The notes: generated by a model from the letters alone, not told the origin. A DNA stretch of 64,000 nt from Roseococcus microcysteis (GCF_014764365.1 NZ_CP061718.1:3178501-3242500), one strand, 5' to 3'. Shown: positions 25,241 through 34,939, numbered from the stretch's first letter. A program made the numbers and translations.

Positions 25241-25936
25241 ATGCGCCGCCGCACCATCATTCTCGCAACCGCACTCGCGGCCCCCTTCCTCCAGACCTCG
25301 CGCCGCGCCGTGGCCGAGGATTCGGTGGATGTGCTGCTGGTGCTGGCCGTGGACGTCTCACGCTCCATCAACGAGGAGCAGGCGGCGCTGCAACGGCGCG
25401 GCTATGTGGACGCCATGACCGACCCGGCGGTGATGGAGGCCATCCATCGCGGCATGCTGGGCGCCATCGGCGTGGTCTATATGGAATGGTCCGGGCGCGA
25501 TTATCAGCGCGTGATCGTGCCCTGGACGCGCATCGCCTCGCCCGAGGCCGCGCAGGGATGGGTGGAGGAATTGCAGCAGCACCCGCCGCGCCCGGTGGGC
25601 TGGACCTCCGTCTCGGGCGCCATAGACGTCTCGCGCGAATTGCTGCGGACGGCGCCCTGGCACGGCATGCGCCGCGTGGTGGATGTCTCGGGCGATGGCA
25701 TGAACAATTCCGGCCGCCCCAGCGCGGAGGCGCGCGACGAGGCGGTGGCCGAGGGCATCATCATCAACGGCCTGCCGATCCTGGACAATGTGCCGGAGAT
25801 CCCGGGTCAACTGCCGCTCGACGAATACTACCGGCGCAACGTCTCGGGCGGGCCCGGCGCCTTCGTGATCGCGGCGGAGAACATGGGCAGCTTCGCCCAG
25901 GCCGTCCGCCGCAAGATCATCCTGGAGATCGCGTAG
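25241..25936 (+). CDS. DUF1194 secreted VWA-like protein
   Basis: 231 residues with an N-terminal signal peptide (IILATALAAPFLQ, cleavage near AVAED). The mature part is a von Willebrand A-like fold: VLAVDVSRSINEEQ is a MIDAS-like DxSxS motif and VDVSGDGMNNSGR holds the second metal-binding element. This is the DUF1194 family, of unknown function, probably periplasmic adhesion or complex assembly. Its stop directly abuts the stop of the convergent phosphatase gene. Confidence 0.82.
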   Translation: MRRRTIILATALAAPFLQTSRRAVAEDSVDVLLVLAVDVSRSINEEQAALQRRGYVDAMTDPAVMEAIHRGMLGAIGVVYMEWSGRDYQRVIVPWTRIASPEAAQGWVEELQQHPPRPVGWTSVSGAIDVSRELLRTAPWHGMRRVVDVSGDGMNNSGRPSAEARDEAVAEGIIINGLPILDNVPEIPGQLPLDEYYRRNVSGGPGAFVIAAENMGSFAQAVRRKIILEIA

Positions 25937-26566
25937 CTACTCCCGCCGCAGCACCTTGTCCGTGAACCAGGACGCCACGGCGCGCGGGCGGAAGCGGGCG
26001 CGGAGCGCCACCTCGTCGTAATCCTGCGCGAGCCAGGTCTCGAAATCGCGGCCCCGCGCCTCGGCCTCGGCGTATTCCGCGAAGAAGGCGTCGAGTATGC
26101 CCGTCTTGGCCGCGGCGAAATGCCCGTGCCGCAGGGAAAGCTCCGCCGCCGCCCGCGCCGCGCCATGGCCCTGCAACAGCCGCCACACGCCCGCCGCCAG
26201 CCCCGCGCGGTCGGCGCCGGACTTGCAATGGATCAGGATGGGCTCGGGCAGGGTGCGGTAGAGGTGGATCAGCCTTTGCAGCCGGTCCTTGTGCGGCGCG
26301 CCGCGGCTTTCCAGCGGCTGGTCGGCATGGACGAGGCCCAAGGCCGGCGCCGCCTCCCGGCTCAGATGGTCGGAGCCACAGGCGGCGCGGTGGCCGCGCA
26401 AATTGATGACGCTGGCGATGCCGTGCCGCCGCGCGGCGGCCGCCAATTGCCAGGGCAGGGGGTGGTTGGACCGGTAGAGCCGGCCGCTCTCCACCACCCC
26501 CCAATTGCGCCACGCGACGCGCAGCACCGCGTGGTCCACGAAAAGGGCGTTCATCCAGCGGGACAT
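25937..26566 (-). CDS. Protein tyrosine/dual-specificity phosphatase-like protein
   Basis: 209 residues from the ATG at 26566. The phosphate loop HCKSGADRAG is an intact CX5R active site (Cys nucleophile, Arg), and the upstream SVINLRGH segment is typical of the bacterial dual-specificity-like phosphatases (SIW14/DSP group). The substrate could be a phosphoprotein or an inositol phosphate; this cannot be told from sequence. The frame is open upstream but would run into the bug gene. Confidence 0.85.
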   Translation of the reverse strand: MSRWMNALFVDHAVLRVAWRNWGVVESGRLYRSNHPLPWQLAAAARRHGIASVINLRGHRAACGSDHLSREAAPALGLVHADQPLESRGAPHKDRLQRLIHLYRTLPEPILIHCKSGADRAGLAAGVWRLLQGHGAARAAAELSLRHGHFAAAKTGILDAFFAEYAEAEARGRDFETWLAQDYDEVALRARFRPRAVASWFTDKVLRRE

Positions 26567-26579
26567 GCCCGCCCCTATA

Positions 26580-27569
26580 CTACCCCAGGCGCGCGCCGGT
26601 AATCCGCGCCATCTCCTCCCACATCGGGCGCTCGCGCCGGGCGCGTTCCCACACGCCATCGGGCGTGGAGGCCATGGCGCGGCCGCCGGCGCGGATGAAG
26701 CGCTCCTGGATGGCGGGGTCATTGTGGATTTCCTGCATGAGCTGGTTGGCCCGCTGCAGGATGGGCGCCGGCACGCCGGCCGGGAAGGCATAGGCGCACC
26801 AGGAGGCGACCACGAAGTTCTCGATGCCCGCCTCGGCCATGGTGGGGGTGTCGGGCAGGGCGGGGTGGCGCTCCGCGCTCGTCACCGCCAGCGCCCGCAT
26901 GCGGCCATCGGCGATGACGGGCACATAGCTCGCCAGGTTGTCGATGGCGAAGTTCACATCGCCCTGGAGCATGGCCGGGATGGTCTGCGCCGCGCCCCGG
27001 AAGGGCACATGCGTGGCGTCGAGTTGATGGCGGTTGGCAAACAGCGCGCCCGAGAGGTGCGGGCTGGTGCCCACGCCGGGCGAGCCATAGGCCACGCCCT
27101 GCCGCCGCGCCCGCGCCCATTCGATGAACTCGCGCGGGTTGCGGGCCGGCACATGCTGGCTGGGCACGGCGAAGACATTGGGCAGTTCCCAATGCATGGA
27201 GATGGGCTGGAGTTCCGTGTCCGGATTGAAGGGCATCCGGTCATACAGGAACATGTGGATGGCCCAGACGGTCAGCGTCAGCGGGCCCATGGTGTAGCCA
27301 TCGGGCGTGGATTTCGCGATGGCGTCGGCGCCGATATTGCCCGCGGCACCCGAACGGTTCTCGACGGCGAAGGGCTGGCCCGTGATGGCCTGCATGCGCT
27401 CGGCCACGATGCGCGCCAGCACGTCGGTGCTGCCGCCCGGCGGCCAGGGGACGATGACGCGGACGGGGCGGTTGGGCCAGGGGGATTGCGCGATGGCGGG
27501 CGAGGCGAGCGGGCTGAGAAGGCCAGCCGCGAGCAGTGTGCGCCGCGCGGGACGGATGATGTTGGTCAT
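26580..27569 (-). CDS. Bug/TctC-family tripartite tricarboxylate transporter receptor
   Basis: 329 residues with a signal (RRTLLAAGLLSPLASPAIAQ). Bug motifs: WPNRPVRVIVPWPPGGSTDV, VENRSGAAGNIGADAIA and GVGTSPHLSGALF. It is a second, divergent Bug receptor (clearly distinct from that at 18218). No enzymes with an obvious substrate are in its operon; the phosphatase follows 13 bases downstream on the same strand. Confidence 0.9.
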   Translation of the reverse strand: MTNIIRPARRTLLAAGLLSPLASPAIAQSPWPNRPVRVIVPWPPGGSTDVLARIVAERMQAITGQPFAVENRSGAAGNIGADAIAKSTPDGYTMGPLTLTVWAIHMFLYDRMPFNPDTELQPISMHWELPNVFAVPSQHVPARNPREFIEWARARRQGVAYGSPGVGTSPHLSGALFANRHQLDATHVPFRGAAQTIPAMLQGDVNFAIDNLASYVPVIADGRMRALAVTSAERHPALPDTPTMAEAGIENFVVASWCAYAFPAGVPAPILQRANQLMQEIHNDPAIQERFIRAGGRAMASTPDGVWERARRERPMWEEMARITGARLG

Positions 27570-27724
27570 GGCGTTTTCTCCCTTTTGATGGGGCGAAGAT
27601 GGGGCATGGATCGCGCTCCGGCAATCCGCCGTTCATCTTTTGGTGCCATAGGAATGCCATTGAGACGGCCCGAAGCGGCCTCATCCCTGGCCCATGAGGG
27701 GCCATGCGCGCCCGAGCCCCCGCC

Positions 27725-27805
27725 ATGTTCCAAGCCCTGATCCGTCGCCTCTCCCGCTGGTTCGGCTACCGCCCCGAACGCCGCTACATGCGCGGAAGAG
27801 GCTGA
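27725..27805 (+). CDS. Possible 26-residue basic small protein
   Basis: ATG at 27725 opens MFQALIRRLSRWFGYRPERR, ending with TGA at 27803-27805; an in-frame ATG at 27703 would lengthen it to 33 residues. The composition (amphipathic, Arg- and aromatic-rich) is not typical of random GC-rich sequence. It stops one base before the convergent hemF stop. No family recognised and no strong ribosome site seen, so this is a candidate only. Confidence 0.3.
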   Translation: MFQALIRRLSRWFGYRPERRYMRGRG

Positions 27806-27806
27806 C

Positions 27807-28691
27807 CTACCAGGCCGCCTCCGGCGGCAGGGACATCAGGATCGCCTCCACATTCCCGCCCGTCTTCAGGCCGAAGATGGTGCCGCGGTCGTGCAGCAGG
27901 TTGAATTCCACGTAGCGGCCGCGGCGCAGCAGCTGGTGCTGGCGTTCGGCCTCCGTCCAGCTCTCATGCATGCGCCGGCGGACGATGGCGGGGTAGGATT
28001 CGAGGAAGGCCAGGCCCACATCCTTGGTGAAGGCGAAGTCCGCCTCGATGCCCTTGCCCGGCGTGCGGTCGCCCAGCCAGTCGTAGAAGATGCCGCCCAG
28101 GCCGCGCGTCTCGCCCCGGTGCGGCAGGAAGAAGTATTCCTCGCACCATTGCTTGAAGCGCGGGTAGTAGGTCGGGTCGTGCCTGTCGCAGGCGCGCTGG
28201 TAGGCGGCGTGGAAGAAGGCCGCGTCCTCCAGGCTTTCGGCGCTTTCCTTGTCCATGGGCGTGATGTCGCCGCCACCGCCGAACCAGGCCTTGGTGGTGC
28301 AGATGAAGCGCGTGTTCATGTGCGCCGTCGCGGCCCGGGGTGAGCGGGGGTGCGCCACCAGCGAGATGCCGGTGGCGAGGAAGCGCGGATCCTCCTCCGC
28401 GCCCGGGATCTGCTTGCGGAATTCCGGGCTGAACTCACCGAAGACGGTCGAGACGTTCACGCCCACCTTCTCGAACACCCGCCCGCGCATCAGCCCCATG
28501 GTGCCGCCGCCGCCCTCGGCGCGCTGCCAGGGCGTGTAGGTGAAGCGGCCCGCGGGCAGCCCGGCATGCGGCCCTTCGGCCAGTTCCTCCTCGATCGCCT
28601 CGAACTCGGCACAGATGCGGTCGCGCAAGGTTTCGAACCAGGCGCGGGCCGGTTCGGCGAAAGGGTGGGTCACGTGGCTGCTCATGGTCAT
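27807..28691 (-). CDS. hemF: Oxygen-dependent coproporphyrinogen-III oxidase
   Basis: 294 residues, full length. HemF blocks: [53 protein letters not shown] and [18 protein letters not shown]. It oxidatively decarboxylates coproporphyrinogen III to protoporphyrinogen IX in haem synthesis. Two start ATGs six bases apart (28691, 28685) are equally plausible. Divergent from petABC, whose products need haem. Confidence 0.95.
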   Translation of the reverse strand: MTMSSHVTHPFAEPARAWFETLRDRICAEFEAIEEELAEGPHAGLPAGRFTYTPWQRAEGGGGTMGLMRGRVFEKVGVNVSTVFGEFSPEFRKQIPGAEEDPRFLATGISLVAHPRSPRAATAHMNTRFICTTKAWFGGGGDITPMDKESAESLEDAAFFHAAYQRACDRHDPTYYPRFKQWCEEYFFLPHRGETRGLGGIFYDWLGDRTPGKGIEADFAFTKDVGLAFLESYPAIVRRRMHESWTEAERQHQLLRRGRYVEFNLLHDRGTIFGLKTGGNVEAILMSLPPEAAW

Positions 28692-28875
28692 GGTCTGTGA
28701 ATGAATACCCTGCAAATCACGGCCTTGCCCATGGCTGATGAGGTGGACAGGGCAGGGTTGGGCGCCTATTAGCCCAGGCGAAGGTCGGGGTTGCGCGCCA
28801 AGGTTTGGCCGCCAAATCCCATCATGCAAGGCCCAGCCCCGATGCGGGCAAGGCGCAGAGTTGAGATGGAGTGTC

Positions 28876-29451
28876 ATGGCACAGACTTCGGCACCCAGCG
28901 GTGCGACGACCCATTCCCCCGCCGGGGCTCCGGCCGAGGCCGTCACCAAGCGTGACTTCCTGAAGCTGACCACGACGGCCTTCGCCGTGGTCGGCGTCGG
29001 CGCGCTCGCCTGGCCGTTCATTTCCTCCCTCGCCCCGGGTGGCGACGTGCTGGCGCTGGCCAGCACCGATGTGGACCTGGCGCCCATCGCGGAAGGCCAG
29101 GCCGTCACCGTGATGTGGCGCGGCAAGCCCGTCTTCGTGCGCCACCGCACGGCCGCCGAGATCGAGGCCGCCCGCGCCGAGCCGCTGGCCGGCCTGAAGG
29201 ACCCCGCCTCCGACGACAGCCGCGTGCAACAGGCGCCCTGGCTGGTGGTGGTGGGCATCTGCACCCATCTCGGCTGCGTGCCGCTCGGCCAGCGGCCGAC
29301 CGATGCGCGTGGCGATTTCGGCGGCTGGTTCTGCCCCTGCCACGGCAGCCACTATGACACTTCGGGAAGGATTCGGCGCGGCCCCGCGCCGACCAATCTT
29401 GAAGTTCCCAGCTACACCTTCACCTCCGACACCGCGATCCGCATCGGCTGA
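28876..29451 (+). CDS. petA: Ubiquinol-cytochrome c reductase Rieske iron-sulfur subunit
   Basis: 191 residues. After a polar N-terminus, [18 protein letters not shown] gives a Tat-like signal-anchor. The Rieske cluster ligands are Cys129/His131 and Cys153/His156 (CTHLGC and CPCHGSH), with the disulfide cysteines Cys134 and Cys155. It passes electrons from ubiquinol to cytochrome c1. First gene of petABC; a TTTGGCCGCCAAA palindrome (28804-28816) lies in the 184-base gap shared with hemF, of unknown significance. Confidence 0.96.
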   Translation: MAQTSAPSGATTHSPAGAPAEAVTKRDFLKLTTTAFAVVGVGALAWPFISSLAPGGDVLALASTDVDLAPIAEGQAVTVMWRGKPVFVRHRTAAEIEAARAEPLAGLKDPASDDSRVQQAPWLVVVGICTHLGCVPLGQRPTDARGDFGGWFCPCHGSHYDTSGRIRRGPAPTNLEVPSYTFTSDTAIRIG

Positions 29452-29515
29452 CGGCCCCTGGGCGGCGGGTATGGTCCCGTTCCGCCCGGTCCGTCCCCAT
29501 TAGAGGACGAGCAAG

Positions 29516-30802
29516 ATGGCCATCGGCCTGCACGACAGTTCGTTCAAGAACCCCGTGGTGCGCTGGATCGACCAGCGCATGCCGGTGTTCACCATGATCC
29601 AGAAGGAGTACGGGACGTTCCCCACGCCCCGTAACTTCAACTACTTCTGGAACTTCGGTGCGCTGGCCATGATCAACCTGATGATCATGATCGCCACGGG
29701 CGTGTTCTTGGCGATGCATTACACCGCCCATGTGGATCACGCCTTCGAGAGCGTCGAGCGCATCATGCGCGACGTGCATTTCGGCTGGCTGATCCGCTAT
29801 GCCCACATGAACGGCGCCCACCTGTTCTTCGCGGTGGTGTTCATCCACATCTGGCGCGGCATGTACTACGGCTCCTACAAGGCGCCGCGGGAACTGCTCT
29901 GGATCCTGGGCGTGATCATCTTCCTGCTGATGATGGCGACCGCGTTCATGGGCTACGTGCTCCCCTGGGGCCAGATGTCCTTCTGGGGCGCCACCGTCAT
30001 CACCAACCTGTTCAGCGCCATCCCGCTGATCGGGCCGGAGATCGTGACCTATCTGTGGGGCGGCTTCAGCGTGGACAACCCGACGCTCAACCGCTTCTTC
30101 AGCCTGCACTTCCTGCTGCCCTTCGTGATCACGGGCGTGGTCTTCCTGCACGTGGCCGCGCTGCACATCACGGGTTCCAACAACCCGCTGGGCATCGAGC
30201 CCAAGGGCCCGCAGGACACGCTGCCCTTCCACCCGTACTACACGGCCAAGGACAGCGTCGGCATCGTGGTCTACCTGGCGGTCTTCGCCTTCCTGATCTT
30301 CTTCATGCCGAACTACCTGGGCCATGCCGACAACTACATCCCGGCCAACCCGCTGGTGACGCCCGCGCATATCGTGCCGGAATGGTACTTCCTGCCCTTC
30401 TACGCCATCCTGCGTGCGGTGCCGGACAAGCTCGGCGGCGTGATCCTGATGTTCGGCGCCATCGCGGTGCTGTTCGTGCTGCCCTGGCTCGACACCTCGC
30501 CGGTGCGCTCCATGCGGTTCCGCCCGATCGCGCGCATCGCCTTCCTGCTCTGGACCGTGAACTTCATGGTGCTGACCTGGGTGGGCGCCAAGCCGGCCGA
30601 GGGGCACTACGTCCTCATCGCCCAGATCGGCACGATGATCTACTTCGCGTATTTCCTGGTGGTGCTGCCGGCGCTGGGGCGCCTGGAACGGCCCCTGCCG
30701 CTGCCCGAGAGCATCGCGCGCGCGGTGCTCGGCCCCAAGGCGCAGCTCGGCGGTGGCCCCGTCCCGGGCGGCGCCACAGCCCAGCCGATGGAGAAGGCCT
30801 GA
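29516..30802 (+). CDS. petB: Ubiquinol-cytochrome c reductase cytochrome b
   Basis: 428 residues, the long alphaproteobacterial cytochrome b with eight TM helices. The haem-ligating His pairs lie in the [12 protein letters not shown] / [11 protein letters not shown] region and [18 protein letters not shown]; the Qo-site motif is [14 protein letters not shown]. It contains both quinone sites and haems bL and bH. Second in petABC; a 64-base gap follows petA. Confidence 0.97.
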   Translation: MAIGLHDSSFKNPVVRWIDQRMPVFTMIQKEYGTFPTPRNFNYFWNFGALAMINLMIMIATGVFLAMHYTAHVDHAFESVERIMRDVHFGWLIRYAHMNGAHLFFAVVFIHIWRGMYYGSYKAPRELLWILGVIIFLLMMATAFMGYVLPWGQMSFWGATVITNLFSAIPLIGPEIVTYLWGGFSVDNPTLNRFFSLHFLLPFVITGVVFLHVAALHITGSNNPLGIEPKGPQDTLPFHPYYTAKDSVGIVVYLAVFAFLIFFMPNYLGHADNYIPANPLVTPAHIVPEWYFLPFYAILRAVPDKLGGVILMFGAIAVLFVLPWLDTSPVRSMRFRPIARIAFLLWTVNFMVLTWVGAKPAEGHYVLIAQIGTMIYFAYFLVVLPALGRLERPLPLPESIARAVLGPKAQLGGGPVPGGATAQPMEKA

Positions 30803-30806
30803 TCCC

Positions 30807-31565
30807 ATGCGTATCGTAAAGGCTCTCGCCGTCGCCCTCTCGCTCTCGTTCGCCGGCCCCGCGCTGGCGGCCGAGGCGCCGCCGCCGCCCGACGCCCGCT
30901 TCGGCTTCGCCGGGCTGTTCGGCACCTTCGACCGCGGCGCGCTGCAGCGCGGCTTCCAGGTCTACAAGGAGGTCTGCTCCGCCTGCCACAGCATGCGGCT
31001 GCTCTCCTACCGCAACCTGCTCGACATCGGCCTGACCGATGAGCAGGTGCGCGCCATCGCGGCCGAATACCAGATCACGGACGGCCCGAACGAGGATGGC
31101 GAGATGTTCGAGCGGCCCGGCCGCCTCTCGGACCGCTTCCGCCGCCCCTTCCCCAATGAGCAGGCGGCGCGCGCCGCCAACAACGGCGCCTATCCGGTGG
31201 ACCTTTCGGTCATCACCAAGGCGCGCGCCGGCGGGGCGAACTACATCCACGCCCTGCTGACCGGCTATGTGGACCCGCCGGCCGGCGTCGAGGTGATGCC
31301 TGGCATGAACTACAATGCCTGGTTCCCCGGCCACCAGATCGCGATGCCCAATGTGCTCAACCCGGGCCAGCTGGAGTTCGCGGATGGCACGGAAGCCACC
31401 GTCGAGCAGATGTCGCGCGACGTGACCACCTTCCTCGCCTGGGCGGCCGAGCCCGAGATGGAGCGCCGGCGCCAGATGGGCGTGAAAGTGCTGATCTTCC
31501 TGGCGATCCTGGGCGGTTTGGTCTACGCCACCAAGCGCAAGGTCTGGGCTGACGTGAAGCACTGA
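30807..31565 (+). CDS. petC: Ubiquinol-cytochrome c reductase cytochrome c1
   Basis: 252 residues: signal peptide (SLSFAGPALAAE), covalent haem site CSACH (57-61), a Met ligand in the PGMNYNAWFPGHQIAMP region, and a C-terminal anchor (VLIFLAILGGLVYATKRK). It carries electrons from the Rieske protein to soluble cytochrome c. Starts four bases after petB. Confidence 0.97.
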   Translation: MRIVKALAVALSLSFAGPALAAEAPPPPDARFGFAGLFGTFDRGALQRGFQVYKEVCSACHSMRLLSYRNLLDIGLTDEQVRAIAAEYQITDGPNEDGEMFERPGRLSDRFRRPFPNEQAARAANNGAYPVDLSVITKARAGGANYIHALLTGYVDPPAGVEVMPGMNYNAWFPGHQIAMPNVLNPGQLEFADGTEATVEQMSRDVTTFLAWAAEPEMERRRQMGVKVLIFLAILGGLVYATKRKVWADVKH

Positions 31566-31585
31566 GGCCGGTTGGAGGGCTGGCA

Positions 31586-32743
31586 TCAGCCCTCCTCCAG
31601 CACCCCGTTTCGCGCCACGACGCGCCCGCCCGAGACCACCAGGGCGGGCGCTTTGCGTTGGACCACCGCCTCGGCCACCGTCGCGGCCTCGACCACCACC
31701 AGGTCGGCGCGGTCGCCCACCGCCAGCCCGTAATCCGCGAAGCCGCAGCCCCGCGCGGCCAGGGTGGTCACGGCGTCCAGCGCCCATTCCACCTCCGCAT
31801 CCCGCCGCAGCTCGTATTTGAGGCCGACCATGGCGGCGCGGGCGAGCATGTCCGGGGCGTTGTAGGGGCTCCAGGTGTCCCGGATGTTGTCATTGCCGGC
31901 GAAGAGGGTGACGCCCAGCTCCCGCGCCCGCCGCAGCGGCGGCACGGCGCGCGAGGGGGGTGCCGAGGTGCAGAGCGCCACGCCCGCTTCGGCCAGCAGA
32001 GCCAACAGCGCATCGGCCCGCGCCGCCGCCACATCGCCCAGGGCGAAGCCATGGCTGATGACGACACGGCCCGCCATGCCCAGGGCCTTCGCGCGCTCCG
32101 CGATCAGCTCCATGCTGAAGGCGCCGAGTTCGCCCGCCTCGTGTAGATGGATGTCCACCGGCTTGCCGTGCCGCTCCGCGAGGCGAAAGACGATGTCCAG
32201 ATGCCGCACCGGGTCGCGGTCAATGAGCGAGGGGTCGAGGCCGCCCACCGCGTCGCACCCCATCCGCAGGGCCTCGTCCAGCCGCTCCTCCACCCCCGGC
32301 GTCCGCAGGATGCCCGATTGCGGGAAGGCGACGAGCTGGATCTCCAGCACGTCGCGCATCGCCGCGCGCAGCCCCAGCAGCGCCTCGACATGGGTGAGGC
32401 GGCTTTCCTCATCCACATCCACATGGCTGCGCAGCCGGGTGGTGCCCGCGGCGATGTGCGCCTCGGCCAGGGCGCGGCCCTCGCGCGCCGCCTCCATGCC
32501 GATGGCGCGACGGGTGCGCTTCTCATTCTCGATGCGGTCGGTGAGCAGGGGGCCGACCTCGTTCACCCACCAGGGCCGGCCCCAGAGCGTCTTGTCCAAG
32601 TGGCAGTGCCCTTCCACCAGGCCGGGCAGCAGCAGGGGGGCGGGGCCGGGGGCGGTGCTGGGGGTGAAGCCGGTGATGCGGCCCTCGGCCACATGCACAT
32701 CCACGGGCGGGCCGCCCAGGGGGCGGAGGTGGCGCAGGATCAT
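31586..32743 (-). CDS. Amidohydrolase-family protein, cytosine-deaminase-like
   Basis: 385 residues. Metal site: GHCHLDKT (CodA-type HxH with LDK), HLHEAGE, SHGFALGD and FAGNDNIRDTW (Asp). The HLDKT and final NDNIRD motifs match cytosine deaminase/isoguanine deaminase rather than dihydroorotase. It would remove an amino group (or hydrolyse a ring amide) from a small heterocycle. The start ATG overlaps the upstream gene's stop (ATGA), linking it to the YiiX-like protein. Confidence 0.85.
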   Translation of the reverse strand: MILRHLRPLGGPPVDVHVAEGRITGFTPSTAPGPAPLLLPGLVEGHCHLDKTLWGRPWWVNEVGPLLTDRIENEKRTRRAIGMEAAREGRALAEAHIAAGTTRLRSHVDVDEESRLTHVEALLGLRAAMRDVLEIQLVAFPQSGILRTPGVEERLDEALRMGCDAVGGLDPSLIDRDPVRHLDIVFRLAERHGKPVDIHLHEAGELGAFSMELIAERAKALGMAGRVVISHGFALGDVAAARADALLALLAEAGVALCTSAPPSRAVPPLRRARELGVTLFAGNDNIRDTWSPYNAPDMLARAAMVGLKYELRRDAEVEWALDAVTTLAARGCGFADYGLAVGDRADLVVVEAATVAEAVVQRKAPALVVSGGRVVARNGVLEEG

Positions 32744-33369
32744 GCCGCATTCCCCCCCGGCACGAAGTCCATGGCGCCATTGCCGGAGCCATCTGTCGTG
32801 CCCATCAGCGACCAGTTGGTGGCGTCGCGCCGCAGATATTCCGCGAGCGTCCCCGGCAGGGTGTGCTTGGCATTGAGCCGCGGGAAGAGGGGATGCGCCT
32901 CGTCCTCGCAGGCGAGCTGATAGACCAGGACGATGAATTCCGAGCAGTAGACATGCTTCACCACCCCCTGGTGGTTCTGCAGCCGCGTGCGGTACTTCGC
33001 CAGCCGCCCGCGCGCATTGGCGCTGAAATGGGAACGGGCGCTCCAGCTCTTGAACAGCACGCGGGCCAGGCCGTAGCGCGCGCTCTCGGAGATCTCGCGG
33101 GCGATGACCTCGAGCTTCATGCACAGCTCGGGCGAGATGTTGGCCGGCCGGAACACCATGGAGACCTGCGTCCAGGCGATGGTGGACACCACCCCCTCCG
33201 CGCTGGTGGCGTGGAAGATCTGCGTGGCGGCCGGCCTCTGCCCGTCCTCATTGGCGCGCTGGTTCAGGACGCGGTTCCGCCCCGCCTCGGCCAGCGCGAT
33301 GCCCGCATGGCCCGGCCCGGCCCCGCCATCGGTCACGAGGATGTCTCCGGCCAGGAGGGGGGAGGGCAT
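32740..33369 (-). CDS. Permuted papain-like (YiiX/NlpC-P60-like) protein
   Basis: 209 residues. The N-terminus GDILVTDGGAGPGHAGIAL supplies a His, and the later VYCSEFIVLVYQLA supplies a Cys: His before Cys is the circularly permuted order of the YiiX/LRAT-like branch of the NlpC/P60 superfamily (YiiX has a similar CSELV segment). No signal peptide is apparent, so it may act in the cytoplasm as an amidase or acyltransferase. Overlaps the cytosine-deaminase-like gene by four bases. Assignment is by motif order only. Confidence 0.55.
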   Translation of the reverse strand: MPSPLLAGDILVTDGGAGPGHAGIALAEAGRNRVLNQRANEDGQRPAATQIFHATSAEGVVSTIAWTQVSMVFRPANISPELCMKLEVIAREISESARYGLARVLFKSWSARSHFSANARGRLAKYRTRLQNHQGVVKHVYCSEFIVLVYQLACEDEAHPLFPRLNAKHTLPGTLAEYLRRDATNWSLMGTTDGSGNGAMDFVPGGNAA

Positions 33370-33410
33370 GGTCGTGCTCCTTCGTCACGGTCGCGGCGGG
33401 AGAGGGGGCT

Positions 33411-34349
33411 TTATCCCAGCACCCACTCCCGGAACAGGTCGAGGTCTATGTTGCCGCCACACAGGATGGTGGCGACGCGCTTGCCGGCCATCCGCGTCCG
33501 TTCCTGCATCAGCGCGGCCAGGGGCGCGGCGCCGGCGCCCTCGGCCAGGTTGTGCGTGTCGGTCCAATAGGCGCGGATGGCGTCGCGCACCTCGTCATCC
33601 GTCACGGTCACGATGCGGGCTGCGCCGTTGAGGATGATCTCCAGCGCGCCGGGGTCGGGGATGCGGGTGGCCATGCCATCGGCGCGCGTCACGGCCTGGG
33701 GCGTCTCCACCACGCGGCCGGCGGCGAAGCTTTGCGCATAGGCATCCGCGCCGGTGCTCTGCACGCCGATGATCTCGGTGGAAAGCCCCAGCAGGTCGCG
33801 CGCCAGGATGCAGCCGCAGATGCCCGAACCAAGCCCCACTGGCACATAGAGCGCCTCCAGCCCCGGCACAGCCCGCAGCAATTCCAGCGCATAGGTGGCC
33901 ACGCCCTTCACCAGGGGCGGCGCGAAGGAGGGCGCGAAATCCAGCCCGTGTTCCGCCGCATGGGCGGCCGCGAAGGCGCGGGCGGCGTCGAAATCCGCGC
34001 CATGCTCGATCAGCCTCGCACCCTGCGCCCGCATGGCCGCGTTCTTCTCCACGCTGTTGCCGTGCGGCACCACGATGGTGACGGGAATGCCCGCCTTCGC
34101 CCCCGCATAGGCCAGCGACTGCCCGTGATTGCCGCGCGTGGCGGACACCACGCCCCTGGAGCGCAGCCCGTCGAAATACACGATCCCGCCGCGGACCTTG
34201 AAGGCGCCGGTGGGGGTGTGGTTCTCGTGCTTCACCCAGACCTCGCAGCCGGTGCGTGTCGCCAACAGAGGCCAGGCATATTGCGGGGTGGCGGGGAAAT
34301 GGCGCCGGATCAGCGCCTGGGCGGCTTCGAGTTCGGTCAGGGTGAACAT
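33411..34349 (-). CDS. PLP-dependent threonine/serine dehydratase-like enzyme
   Basis: 312 residues of the fold-type II PLP family. Lys Schiff base in HTPTGAFKVRGG (about residue 51), the SATRGNHGQSLAYAG asparagine loop, and the phosphate-binding VGLGSGICGC. No C-terminal ACT domain, so probably catabolic or not feedback-regulated. Members include threonine dehydratase, serine racemase and hydroxyectoine-utilisation dehydratases; the substrate is uncertain. The start ATG at 34349 gives the usual MFTLTELEAA N-terminus. Confidence 0.85.
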   Translation of the reverse strand: MFTLTELEAAQALIRRHFPATPQYAWPLLATRTGCEVWVKHENHTPTGAFKVRGGIVYFDGLRSRGVVSATRGNHGQSLAYAGAKAGIPVTIVVPHGNSVEKNAAMRAQGARLIEHGADFDAARAFAAAHAAEHGLDFAPSFAPPLVKGVATYALELLRAVPGLEALYVPVGLGSGICGCILARDLLGLSTEIIGVQSTGADAYAQSFAAGRVVETPQAVTRADGMATRIPDPGALEIILNGAARIVTVTDDEVRDAIRAYWTDTHNLAEGAGAAPLAALMQERTRMAGKRVATILCGGNIDLDLFREWVLG

Positions 34350-34375
34350 GGCGCCAAGCCTGCGCCGGTGCCTCC

Positions 34376-34413
34376 AAAAACGCAAAAGGGGCGGCGGGAT
34401 GTCCCGCCGCCCC
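34376..34413 (-). terminator. Rho-independent terminator of cspA-like gene
   Basis: On the minus strand a 12-bp stem (arms 34388-34399 and 34402-34413, GGGGCGGCGGGA and complement) is followed by TTTTGCGTTTTT. A second hairpin (GGCCGGC, 34424-34441) lies between it and the csp stop. Confidence 0.8.
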
Positions 34414-34449
34414 TCGCTGCCGTGGCCGGCCAAAGCCGGCCGGGCTTTG

Positions 34450-34653
34450 TCAGCCGACCTTCAGGTTGACGGCCGACACGCGGCCGCGCTCCTCGACGGC
34501 GTCAAAGCCGATGGACTGACCGTCCTTCAGACCCTGGAGGCCAGCGGCCTGCACGGCGGTGATGTGGACGAAAATATCCTGGCCGCCGCCGGCCGGGGCG
34601 ATGAAGCCGTAGCCCTTGGTGGCGTTGAACCATTTCACGGTGCCCTGGGCCAT
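34450..34653 (-). CDS. Cold-shock protein (CspA family)
   Basis: 67 residues, one cold-shock domain. RNP1 KGYGFI (about 16-21) and RNP2 DIFVH (about 30-34) are intact. It is an RNA chaperone that melts mRNA secondary structure. The start is ATG at 34653; the frame upstream is only leader. The 5' leader contains two hairpins, suggesting posttranscriptional control. Confidence 0.95.
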   Translation of the reverse strand: MAQGTVKWFNATKGYGFIAPAGGGQDIFVHITAVQAAGLQGLKDGQSIGFDAVEERGRVSAVNLKVG

Positions 34654-34675
34654 CGTGATTCTCCTGAGTAGCAAT

Positions 34676-34740
34676 CCGGGAGGGGAGTATCCCATCCCGG
34701 GCGCTTCAGGCTCACCGGACTTCACGTGGGGAACGTCCGG
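34676..34740 (-). promoter_or_regulatory. Structured 5' leader of the cold-shock gene
   Basis: Two inverted repeats: CCGGGA/TCCCGG with inner GGG/CCC (about 34676-34701), and CCGGAC/GTCCGG (34715-34740). They lie within 90 bases upstream of the ATG. Cold-shock mRNAs often carry structured thermoregulatory leaders; here this is inference from the pairing potential. Confidence 0.4.
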
Positions 34741-34876
34741 CGGCACTCCTGGGAGCATCGGTGGGCGGGCACGGCAAGGCGATTGGCAAGCACTGGAAGC
34801 GCCCGGGGATAGGCGCAGATATGCCGCCCCCTGTCAAAGGAAACCGGGCCCCATGGCCCGGAATTCCGAAGACTTG

Positions 34877-34934
34877 CCCCGCCGCGTTGATTGGCGGCGG
34901 GGCGGGTCAATCGGGGGGCGCGGCTGCGCGCCCC
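34877..34934 (-). terminator. Tandem GC hairpins after chemoreceptor gene
   Basis: Directly after the chemoreceptor stop (34940) lie GGGGCGCG/CGCGCCCC with a 4-base loop (34915-34934), and CCCCGCCGC/GCGGCGGGG with an 8-base loop (34877-34902). No long T-run, so termination is likely but not certain. Confidence 0.5.
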
Positions 34935-34939
34935 ACCCG

